A stretch of 64,000 nucleotides of DNA from Paenibacillus taichungensis. GTDB taxonomy: Bacteria; Bacillota; Bacilli; Paenibacillales; Paenibacillaceae. Positions 8,484-15,464 of this stretch are shown in pieces; the stretch's first letter is position 1, and each line of letters starts with the position of its first letter. The notes under the pieces are model-generated. The model saw only the letters and a list, made by a program, of their open reading frames with translations, searched no databases and was not told where the DNA came from. The stretch spans positions 1-64,000 of the forward strand of contig NZ_JABMCC010000101.1 in assembly GCF_013359905.1 (NCBI RefSeq), in the 5' to 3' direction. Both the position numbers and the translations under genes were made by a program.

Positions 8484-9635
8484 TTATATGATCTTGCGGA
8501 ATAGCTCCATCACTTCATCCCTGGAAGGTTGATACGGATTACCCGGTGCACAGGCATCTTTCATGGCATTATCCGCCAGTAATTCAACATCAGGGTCTTT
8601 CACACCCAATTCAGACAGTCTCTCAGGAATGCCAACCTCCTTGGAAAGCTGACGAATGGCTTCAATCACATACTCCGAGCACTCCTCATCTCGTTTGCCT
8701 TTTACATCCATACCGATTGCTTTGGCTATATGACGGAATTTACCTGGCACATGCTTTGCATTCAATTCTTCTACATAAGGGAGCAACATCGCGTTACATA
8801 CCCCATGCGGCAGATCATAGACTCCACCAAGTTGATGGGCCATCGCATGAACATAACCCAAGCCTGCATTGTTAAAAGCAATCCCGCCAAGAAAACACGC
8901 ATACGTCATATGCTCTCTTGCTTCCAGATCACTGCCGTCCCTGACGGCTCTGGGTAAATATTCAAAGATCAGCTCAACGGCAGCCGCTGCTGTAGCGCTC
9001 GTTACCGTAAACCCACCAGGCGTGACCATGGCTTCCACGGCATGGGTCAATGCATCCATGCCCGTGGCCGCAGTAAGACTGGCCGGCTTGCTCAGCATCA
9101 GTTCCGGGTCATTCACCGATAGGTCGACGAGACTGTTTCGATCCACCATCACCATTTTCACCTTGCGTTCCTCATCTGTAATCACGTAGTTCATGGTCAC
9201 CTCACTGGACGTGCCAGCTGTTGTGTTAATTGCAACAAGCGGCACGGACTTGTGTTTCGATTGATGCAAACCTTCATAATCACGGATATGCCCACCGTTA
9301 GTTGCTACAATACCAATCCCTTTGGCAGCATCCTGAGGTGAACCTCCGCCTATCGATATAATGGCGTCACAGCCATGAGCCTGAAATACGTGAAGTCCGT
9401 CATGTACATTCTGACAGGTTGGATTAGGCTGAACCTCATCATATACCACATAGTCTAACCCTGATTTTCTTAGTATAGACAGCACTTGTTCAGCAACGCC
9501 GGAAGAAATCAATCGACGATCACTTACGACAAGCGCTTTGCGAATACCCATTTTCTCAATCATTTTTCCTGCTTCGTGTAAACATCCTCTACCCATCAAG
9601 TTCACGGGCGGAACATAATAAGCGTGTGTTGCCAT
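8484..9635 (-). CDS. Iron-containing (group III) NAD-dependent alcohol dehydrogenase
   Basis: Cytoplasmic group III alcohol dehydrogenase, 383 residues, closely resembling the 1,3-propanediol dehydrogenase (DhaT) and Bacillus methanol dehydrogenase branch. The NAD-binding GGGSPQDAAKG loop is at about 97-107. Metal ligands fit the family: Asp in TGMDALTH, His in the same block, His in YVHAMAHQLGG and His in DLPHGVCN. It is a single-gene unit with an AGGAGG site 9 nt upstream, its own terminator and a Rex-like operator 65-82 nt upstream. That fits an enzyme that reoxidises NADH by reducing an aldehyde when respiration is limited. The substrate cannot be fixed by sequence alone. Confidence 0.92.
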   Translation of the reverse strand: MATHAYYVPPVNLMGRGCLHEAGKMIEKMGIRKALVVSDRRLISSGVAEQVLSILRKSGLDYVVYDEVQPNPTCQNVHDGLHVFQAHGCDAIISIGGGSPQDAAKGIGIVATNGGHIRDYEGLHQSKHKSVPLVAINTTAGTSSEVTMNYVITDEERKVKMVMVDRNSLVDLSVNDPELMLSKPASLTAATGMDALTHAVEAMVTPGGFTVTSATAAAAVELIFEYLPRAVRDGSDLEAREHMTYACFLGGIAFNNAGLGYVHAMAHQLGGVYDLPHGVCNAMLLPYVEELNAKHVPGKFRHIAKAIGMDVKGKRDEECSEYVIEAIRQLSKEVGIPERLSELGVKDPDVELLADNAMKDACAPGNPYQPSRDEVMELFRKII

Positions 9636-9699
9636 CTGAACCAGCCTCCTGTTACCCCTGATTTACTATCTTTATTGTAACTGAATCCGTTTTCAGATA

Positions 9700-9717
9700 T
9701 AGTGAAATAAATCACAA
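9700..9717 (-). promoter_or_regulatory. Rex-like operator upstream of the alcohol dehydrogenase
   Basis: TAGTGAAATAAATCACAA (plus strand) is close to the Rex consensus TTGTGAA-N4-TTCACAA: the outer GTGA/TCAC arms and one flank match. Rex senses NADH/NAD+ and represses fermentative dehydrogenases in Gram-positive bacteria, which fits the downstream gene. A TACAAT -10-like element lies at 9674-9679. The assignment is by motif only. Confidence 0.55.
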
Positions 9718-9859
9718 CCAAGTTGATAAATGTTTCTTTTGCACGGAATTATCCAAGAATTATTCAATGATTATGACTGTTCTTCATTAACTGGCTTATC
9801 TGTGCGTGTATTAAAAAGAGCTTGTTGATCTTGGATTCACAGGTTTCGCCTCTCGAATC

Positions 9860-9880
9860 AAAAAACAGGGGCCGCCCCTG
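9860..9880 (-). terminator. Terminator of the GNAT gene
   Basis: A 7-bp GC-rich stem (9866-9872 with 9874-9880) is followed by six Ts on the minus strand, about 40 nt past the GNAT stop codon. The 1-nt apparent loop means some inner pairs must open. Confidence 0.75.
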
Positions 9881-9919
9881 GTCATTTTCATGACTTTAGG
9901 ACAGCCCCTGCAGATGATG

Positions 9920-10777
9920 TCAGAAATCCAGAAGCTCCTGGATCGGCATGTAATAGACGGGATAGGCTCTACCTTGTTCAAAACCAAGCTTACTCGCAAT
10001 CGTAATGGAATCATGACGGAAATCCTCTGTCGTCCAGTGTGGAACGCACTTCCGTTCCAGAACGGATTGCACATAAGCGCTTGCCATGGCCGTAGCCAGA
10101 CCTTTGCCACGGTGTATCGGATCGTAGGTGTTGATGCCTGTTTCATGGTGAATGCCACTGACAAACACTGAGATACATGTACCTACAACCTTCCCTTGAT
10201 GCACCGTGCATGTTCCAACTCCGTATTGAAAAAAGTCCTCCACCGAATGCCAGAATTTCAAAATTTCCTGCTCAATGATACAGCTTTTGTCCTCCAGCAT
10301 TGCAGCTCGATCGATAACTTGAAGCTCATATCCACGAGGGACGAACAAGGAGCTGGAACTGCGTTCCAGCCACTGTCCGTACTGCGTAAGATTGAATTGG
10401 AAAGGAACTCGTAATCCTTCTCGCAAACGCCCGTTGAACATGTGATCCAGGACTGAAGACCAATCCGAGCCGGGTTCTGGGTAAACTTCAAGGTTCAGCA
10501 TGTCTTCGCCAGCATCTAACGCTTCAGGCAATAGCTCCTGCACAAGTACCTCCCTGATAAGGCTATTGAAATGTTCATTATCCGATCTTCCGATTAGGTA
10601 AAACATTTCGTTTTTGGCCCAAATCAGGGCGCTTTTCGGAGCATGAAGCTGGTCTGCATAGACACACCCGCATTGAAGTCCTGCAAGTACTCCACCCATA
10701 ACCACATGCCCGTTTGTACCCGAGATGAAGGGCGTCAATTGCTTCCTTTGGGACGGTTGATCCAGTAAAACCAACAT
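9920..10777 (-). CDS. GNAT-type N-acetyltransferase (GNAT_acetyltran family)
   Basis: Predicted cytoplasmic acetyltransferase of 285 residues. The C-terminal half carries the GNAT acetyl-CoA site: the strand VVGTCISVFVSG, then a HRGKGLATAMASAYVQ loop-helix (the family's R/Q-x-x-G-x-G/A motif) at about 215-230. The N-terminal half is a degenerate first lobe of the kind seen in the Bacillus two-lobed GNAT proteins. The start at 10777 has GAGG 7 nt upstream; the longer reading from 10825 lacks a site. The substrate is unknown and the neighbours give no hint. Confidence 0.8.
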   Translation of the reverse strand: MLVLLDQPSQRKQLTPFISGTNGHVVMGGVLAGLQCGCVYADQLHAPKSALIWAKNEMFYLIGRSDNEHFNSLIREVLVQELLPEALDAGEDMLNLEVYPEPGSDWSSVLDHMFNGRLREGLRVPFQFNLTQYGQWLERSSSSLFVPRGYELQVIDRAAMLEDKSCIIEQEILKFWHSVEDFFQYGVGTCTVHQGKVVGTCISVFVSGIHHETGINTYDPIHRGKGLATAMASAYVQSVLERKCVPHWTTEDFRHDSITIASKLGFEQGRAYPVYYMPIQELLDF

Positions 10778-10908
10778 GGTATAACCTCGCATTCTTTGTA
10801 TAGGGTGGGTGAAAAAAACATTCAAATCCGCCCTGCCTCAGAATGCTGTAACGTCAGGTGTATTCCTCGTTCCCTTTCACCTCTTCGACCTTTATTTTTA
10901 TTTTTCGC

Positions 10909-12603
10909 TTACAGCGCTTTATCGTCTACTGCGTCCAACCAGGCTTCGATATCTCCGATGACAGAGGATACGCAGCCGTCTTCAAACGGAGAATTCAGAC
11001 CTGCCAGTTCTACCAATCCTGTGAAGGACAGGCTTCCTCCGGCTTTACACAATGTCAGGTAGTCAGCCCATGCAGACTTCATATCCTGGTTACTGCGTTT
11101 CCAGAACTGGAATGCACAGATTTGTGCCAGGGTGTAGTCGATGTAATAGAACGGCGACGAGAAGATATGACCCTGTTTGTGCCAGAATCCGCCTTGTTCC
11201 AAATAAGCGTTATCTTTGTAATTGATGTGCGGCAGGTAAGTCTTCTCAATATTGCGCCAAGCCTGCTTACGCTCCGCTGGTGTTGCATCCGGGTTTGCAT
11301 AAACAAAATGCTGGAATTCATCGACTGCTACGCCGTAAGGAATGAAGAGCAGTCCGGAAGACAGGTGATCAAATTTGTATTTGTCCGTATCTTCCTTGAA
11401 GAACAATTCCATCCACGGCCAAGTGAAGAATTCCATGCTCATGGAATGGATCTCTGCGGATTCATAGGTCGGCCAGTTGTACTCAGGTACTTCGAAGTGA
11501 CGGCTCTCATAGACCTGGAATGCGTGGCCCGCTTCGTGTGTCAACACGTCGATATCGCCTGATGTACCGTTAAAGTTGGAGAAAATAAACGGCACTTTGT
11601 AATCATTCAGGAAGGTGCAATAGCCCCCACCCTGCTTGCCTTTTTTGCTCACCAGATCCATCAGTTCATTGTCGGTCATCATCTGGAAAAACATATCCGT
11701 TTCTGGTGACAATTCAGCGTACATCTTCTTACCATTGTCAATGATCCAGTCCGCATCCCCTTTAGGTGTCGGGTTCCCCGTCTTAAAGCTGAAACCCTGA
11801 TCGTAAAAATAGAGGGTATCCACATCAATCCGGCTGCGCTGACGCTCTCTGAGCTTCGTCGCTACAGGCACGATATAATCACGGACTTGTGCTCTGAAAT
11901 TGGACACCATCTCCGCGTTGTAATCCGTGCGGTTCATACGGTCATAGCCGAGTTCCACATACGATGGGTATCCGAGCTTCTTCGCGATCTGTGTACGCAC
12001 TTTCACCAATTCGTCGTAAATGCGATCGAATTCAGCCTCATGTTCAGCCATGAACGTATATCTTGCTTCCGATGCGCGTTCTCGCATGGAGCGATCTGTG
12101 GACAACTCAAAAGGATGCAGCTGCGGCAATGTGCGTTCTTCACCTTCAAACGGGATTTTGGCCGAAGCAATCAGCTGATTGTATTCCGTAGAAAGTTTGT
12201 TCTCTTTCTGAAGGTCCTCGATAATTTCCGGGCTGAATGTTTTCAGAGACTGATCCGCCAGCTGGAACAGCTGTGAGCCCCATTTTTGTTCCAGTTCAGC
12301 ACGGAATTTGGAATTTACCAATGCTCGATAATAATCGGTGATGTATTCTTGAATGATCGGAGAGCTTTCATCCAGAAATTCATTTTCTTCTTTGTAAAAT
12401 GTATCATTGGTATCAATCGAATGACGGATGTAGACCAATTGTGCCTGAGTCTCAAAGTCACTGCGCAAAGCGTTAATCTTGTCCATATATCCACTCTGCT
12501 CTTCAACCGTAGTTGCGGCTTCAAAACCACTCAGAAGCTCACGGAATGACGTTTTGATTTGTTCCAGATCGGGACGTGTATACGTATACTCACTAAATTT
12601 CAT
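10909..12603 (-). CDS. M3 family oligoendopeptidase (PepF-like)
   Basis: Cytoplasmic zinc metallopeptidase of 564 residues that cleaves short peptides. The zinc motif HEAGH (in LTHEAGHAFQVYESR) lies near residue 357, with the third ligand Glu in the following helix (YESAEIHSMSMEFF). The N-terminal helical lid region and overall length match M3B oligoendopeptidases. No signal peptide is present. The start at 12603 has an AAAGGGTG site and a promoter at 12663-12693. It is a monocistronic housekeeping peptidase as far as the context shows. Confidence 0.93.
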   Translation of the reverse strand: MKFSEYTYTRPDLEQIKTSFRELLSGFEAATTVEEQSGYMDKINALRSDFETQAQLVYIRHSIDTNDTFYKEENEFLDESSPIIQEYITDYYRALVNSKFRAELEQKWGSQLFQLADQSLKTFSPEIIEDLQKENKLSTEYNQLIASAKIPFEGEERTLPQLHPFELSTDRSMRERASEARYTFMAEHEAEFDRIYDELVKVRTQIAKKLGYPSYVELGYDRMNRTDYNAEMVSNFRAQVRDYIVPVATKLRERQRSRIDVDTLYFYDQGFSFKTGNPTPKGDADWIIDNGKKMYAELSPETDMFFQMMTDNELMDLVSKKGKQGGGYCTFLNDYKVPFIFSNFNGTSGDIDVLTHEAGHAFQVYESRHFEVPEYNWPTYESAEIHSMSMEFFTWPWMELFFKEDTDKYKFDHLSSGLLFIPYGVAVDEFQHFVYANPDATPAERKQAWRNIEKTYLPHINYKDNAYLEQGGFWHKQGHIFSSPFYYIDYTLAQICAFQFWKRSNQDMKSAWADYLTLCKAGGSLSFTGLVELAGLNSPFEDGCVSSVIGDIEAWLDAVDDKAL

Positions 12604-12662
12604 TTATGTACACCCTTTCCTGTTAGGCATATTTCGGGATTCCCCGAGTTGAACTAAACCCT

Positions 12663-12693
12663 ATTATACAAAAGAGCAGCCTAAAAATCCCAA
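12663..12693 (-). promoter_or_regulatory. Sigma-A-type promoter of the M3 peptidase gene
   Basis: Minus strand: perfect -10 TATAAT (12663-12668) and a weak -35 TTGGGA (12688-12693) with a long 19-nt spacer, about 60 nt before the start codon. Confidence 0.5.
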
Positions 12694-12785
12694 CTTTACG
12701 AAAAATATTTGTCCATCGGTCAAATGGAGCTACATCACTCGTTACATATGTTACGGATGAATGTTAGGTACAATACACAAGTAGA

Positions 12786-12830
12786 AGATGCTGCATCAGC
12801 AGGAAATGGGTTTTCCTCCGAGCAGCATCT
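12786..12830 (-). terminator. Hairpin downstream of the GH12 gene
   Basis: A 9-bp perfect stem (12786-12794 with 12822-12830), with further inner pairing AGGAAA/TTTTCCT, lies 34 nt past the GH12 stop. The T-tract on the minus strand is poor (TCTTCT), so termination or 3' end protection are both possible. Confidence 0.55.
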
Positions 12831-12864
12831 CATTAAATCAGGAAAAGGCGTGATAAACAGACCG

Positions 12865-13671
12865 TTACTGAACGTTCACGTACCAATTAGAGTAATTGAT
12901 CTGGCCGCTGCCTTTCGTAATTTCGGTTCCATATTCAACACTGCTGACATATTTGCTGTTGGTAAAATAACTTTTGGAGATGAGGTAATCAGTGAAGTTT
13001 TTGACATTGATGCTATAGTTGTTAGGGGATTTTGACTTTTTCAGGAACGAGTATACCCACCACTGATGCACTCCGTTGTCGGTAATCTCACCGCGATACA
13101 GATCATAGGTTTGTCCACCAATGGACACATCCGAGAACACTTTGGAACCAATAGGCCCTACACCGGAAGTCCAATCGTTCCAGATCATAATCTCCTCGGT
13201 GGGTGTGCTTGACCAGGTCGCATTGCCGATGTCGTGCAGCCAGATATCATAAGCATTATTATACTCCCCAGTGGTGTTGGACGCCTTAGAATAACTTACT
13301 CCGGTATTGATACTTTTGTTCGCAGACAATCTCGTTGGCAGCCCACTGCTTGGTGTGTAGCCCTCTGTCCAGTGCCAGCCGCTGACTAGTGAAGGATAAG
13401 CTTTGACCCCACCCACAGTCGTTGGCCAGTTCCAAACGTAACCCAGATCAGTATTGCTGTTCACATACACGGACTGGGACCAGCCACTGACACTTGAGCT
13501 TCCCCAGCTATTGTTGAATATATAATACTTGTTGTTGCTGAAATTAAGTTTGGCGTACGCTGTGGAATCCGATGCTGCGCTGGCTGTAATTGGAACGGCC
13601 GCAATCATTAATGACATAACCAGCAGCATCCATGCTTTCTTGCCTGATCCTTTCTTCACCTTCAAACCCAT
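12865..13671 (-). CDS. Secreted glycoside hydrolase family 12 endoglucanase/xyloglucanase
   Basis: Extracellular beta-jelly-roll hydrolase of 268 residues that cleaves beta-1,4-glucans. The Sec signal peptide (basic KVKKGSGKK, hydrophobic core, ITASA-A cleavage near residue 32) is clear. The GH12 nucleophile block EEIMIWNDW is at about 159-167 (E160) and the acid/base glutamate is in VEYGTEI (E250). Aromatic residues of the cleft (NNSWG, YVWNWP, SGWHW) are present. No carbohydrate-binding module is attached. It has a GGGAGG site 8 nt upstream, and a cre site overlaps its promoter, so glucose repression through CcpA is likely. It stands alone between two hairpins. Confidence 0.92.
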   Translation of the reverse strand: MGLKVKKGSGKKAWMLLVMSLMIAAVPITASAASDSTAYAKLNFSNNKYYIFNNSWGSSSVSGWSQSVYVNSNTDLGYVWNWPTTVGGVKAYPSLVSGWHWTEGYTPSSGLPTRLSANKSINTGVSYSKASNTTGEYNNAYDIWLHDIGNATWSSTPTEEIMIWNDWTSGVGPIGSKVFSDVSIGGQTYDLYRGEITDNGVHQWWVYSFLKKSKSPNNYSINVKNFTDYLISKSYFTNSKYVSSVEYGTEITKGSGQINYSNWYVNVQ

Positions 13672-13694
13672 AATGTTAGCCTCCCATAAATTTA

Positions 13695-13724
13695 AATGTA
13701 AACGCTTACAGATTTAAGTGTAAA
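13695..13724 (-). promoter_or_regulatory. Promoter of the GH12 gene with overlapping cre
   Basis: Minus strand: -35 TTTACA (13719-13724), 18-nt spacer, -10 TACATT (13695-13700). The cre at 13697-13710 covers the -10 and part of the spacer, a position suited to repression. Confidence 0.5.
13697..13710. promoter_or_regulatory. Catabolite-responsive element (cre) for the GH12 gene
   Basis: TGTAAACGCTTACA fits the CcpA consensus TGWAANCGNTNWCA at every position. It lies 26 nt upstream of the GH12 start codon. Confidence 0.8.
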
Positions 13725-13804
13725 ACATTTCCATATACAAGCATACCACTTAAATCCGACATTATTTCATGCTATATTTAGACTTTTTGGCATTATATAC
13801 AAAT

Positions 13805-13837
13805 AAGCCCGCCTCGCATCCATTGCGAAGCCAGCTT
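13805..13837 (-). terminator. Hairpin after the small membrane peptide gene
   Basis: A 14-position stem (13805-13818 with 13824-13837; two wobbles, one mismatch) with a 5-nt loop lies 36 nt past the stop of the small peptide gene. The trailing sequence ATTTGTATAT is only moderately T-rich. Confidence 0.45.
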
Positions 13838-13872
13838 ATAGGCTTGTCTTTTGACATTTTTCTTAATACACT

Positions 13873-13965
13873 CTAGTGTTGATCGTTGTCCATAATCTTG
13901 TAGAACCAGCCCATTCCGACCATTCCCACAACCATAATGATTGCCATAATAATGATATATGTCAT
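13873..13965 (-). CDS. Small single-pass membrane peptide (30 aa)
   Basis: A 30-codon reading frame that starts ATG at 13965 with GGGGGG 8 nt upstream and ends TAG. The peptide starts MTYIIIMAIIMVVGMVGMGW, a hydrophobic membrane segment with glycines, and ends in a short charged tail (FYKIMDNDQH). It is followed by a hairpin. The ribosome binding site, hydrophobic profile and hairpin make it a credible gene. I cannot assign it to a named family; small membrane peptides of this type occur in Bacillales as sporulation or membrane-stress proteins. Evidence is from composition and signals only. Confidence 0.6.
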   Translation of the reverse strand: MTYIIIMAIIMVVGMVGMGWFYKIMDNDQH

Positions 13966-14270
13966 GAATGTAACCCCCCTGCTCCGTATTTCTTCACACT
14001 ACTACCAGTTTACACGGTGAAACCCATTTTGAATTGACTGAACATTGACAAAAATACGAAATCTTCATTTTCACTCAACATATTGTGTCCTTTTTCATTG
14101 TAATTCCAACCGTCATCTTACTAATTCGATTATTCCACATCCACCGTATCTGCATCCAAATATTCAAAACACATATTCACAGTTCGCAAAAGTTTCATCC
14201 GCCATACATACGGTGTATACTATAAATCTATGAATTGGAATTGGATTATACGCAGAAAGGTTTGAACTGA

Positions 14271-15011
14271 ATGTCGACTCGCACACCCTATTTTCGTCAG
14301 CTATTATTCGCTTTTCTACTAACTCTTATGCTGTTTATACTATCCGCCTGTGCTGATGGTGAAGCTCATGTCACGGTTAATATGGACGGTTCATCCGATC
14401 TGGATCTGAATCTCAGCGTAACCGACTCAGCCTTGGGAATGATGGGACAAGAGAATCTCATGACAATGCTCGCAAATACGTTGAAACAGAATAATTTCCA
14501 GGCCGAAGTTTCAGACCAGGGAGATCGGACACAACTCAAAGCGACAACCCATTATGAGAAAAGTAATACCGTCTCTACCTTCAGCATGTCGGATCTGCCT
14601 GATGGAATCAAGGTGGAGCAATCCACTACACCTGGCTTTTTCACTTCCAAATTGCATATTGCTGCTGAAGCAGACCTGTTGCAGACTATACCTGATGGAG
14701 AAGTCAAAGACCAAATCAGCAAGGTCCCCGGATTTCTCAAAAACTTGCTGTTGAAAGATGTCAATTTTGATTTCAAGCTGACACTGCCAATCAAGGTGCA
14801 GGATTCCAATGCAGATCTGGTCGAAGATCATGGAAAAACCCTTATTTGGCACGTCTCCCCACTGAATACGAATAAACTGGATTTAACCGTACAGGTCCCG
14901 AATATTCGGAACATCATAATTACGGGGGGCATTGCCTTGGTGCTGATCATTGCATTACTTATCTGGTTTATGGTCCGTCGCAGACGAATCCGTCAGGGTC
15001 GAAATGTATAA
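14271..15011 (+). CDS. Membrane-anchored lipoprotein, LppM/DUF3153-like
   Basis: Surface protein of 246 residues. It has a lipoprotein signal peptide with lipobox LSAC (Cys27), a beta-rich ectodomain that begins AHVTVNMDGSSDLDLNLSV, and a C-terminal membrane helix (about 216-234, IIITGGIALVLIIALLIWFMV) followed by the basic tail RRRRIRQGR. The arrangement of Cys-anchored start, repetitive beta domain and C-terminal helix resembles the LppM/DUF3153 group. Its role is unknown. The site AGAAAGG lies 10 nt before the ATG. It may be co-transcribed with the KhtT-like gene 140 nt downstream. Confidence 0.7.
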   Translation: MSTRTPYFRQLLFAFLLTLMLFILSACADGEAHVTVNMDGSSDLDLNLSVTDSALGMMGQENLMTMLANTLKQNNFQAEVSDQGDRTQLKATTHYEKSNTVSTFSMSDLPDGIKVEQSTTPGFFTSKLHIAAEADLLQTIPDGEVKDQISKVPGFLKNLLLKDVNFDFKLTLPIKVQDSNADLVEDHGKTLIWHVSPLNTNKLDLTVQVPNIRNIIITGGIALVLIIALLIWFMVRRRRIRQGRNV

Positions 15012-15153
15012 CTAACCTCAGCTCAAGAAGGTTGGATGAGATGACTACGATTTCATTTCCGACTTGCCAAACGGTGTTATGGATAGTAGAATACATCCGT
15101 ACTGTGTGAACGGTTAACTTAACTATGGAAAAGCTAAAGAGGTGACAGGTTTC

Positions 15154-15366
15154 ATGAATATCCGGGAATGCCCTTTGCCTGGTATCGGAGTGAAGTACCA
15201 GTTTGATACAAAAAGCGGTAATAAGTTGGTCATAATTGTCCACGAAGATGGACGCCGTGAATTATTCTCGGTGGACCCCAATGACAATGAAGAACTTACC
15301 TTAATTGCAGAACTGGAAGATGACGAGTGCGTAACCCTTTCGGGGTTAATTGGCGGATGGTCCTGA
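15154..15366 (+). CDS. Orphan KhtT-like N-terminal domain protein (truncated)
   Basis: A 70-residue protein that resembles the N-terminal domain of KhtT, the regulatory subunit of the KhtTU K+/H+ antiporter (MNIRE..LPGIGVKY at the start, IIVHEDGRREL in the middle, GLIGGW at the end). Full KhtT is about 165 residues and continues after the IIGG motif into a ligand-binding RCK_C/TrkA_C domain. Here a TGA follows two residues later and a strong terminator comes 30 nt after that, so the C-terminal domain and the khtU transporter gene are absent. It has GAGGTGA 8 nt before the ATG, so it may still be translated. It is either a reduced functional regulator or a gene remnant. Confidence 0.65.
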   Translation: MNIRECPLPGIGVKYQFDTKSGNKLVIIVHEDGRRELFSVDPNDNEELTLIAELEDDECVTLSGLIGGWS

Positions 15367-15397
15367 TATCTGTCAGGGCAGTACCGACGATATGCAA

Positions 15398-15437
15398 AAT
15401 AACCTGCTCCCTCAATTAGGGGCAGGTTATTTTCTTA
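15398..15437. terminator. Bidirectional terminator between KhtT-like gene and hybrid kinase
   Basis: A stem of about 14 bp with one bulge (AATAACCTGC arm pairs with GCAGGTTATT) has T-rich tails on both strands, serving two convergent genes. Confidence 0.85.
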
Positions 15438-15464
15438 TCTCTATATTCCTAGTGCAAAAGACCA

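Noticed and set aside
10858..11562. 234-codon plus-strand frame opposite the M3 peptidase
   Set aside because: Shadow of the peptidase gene, with no start signal.
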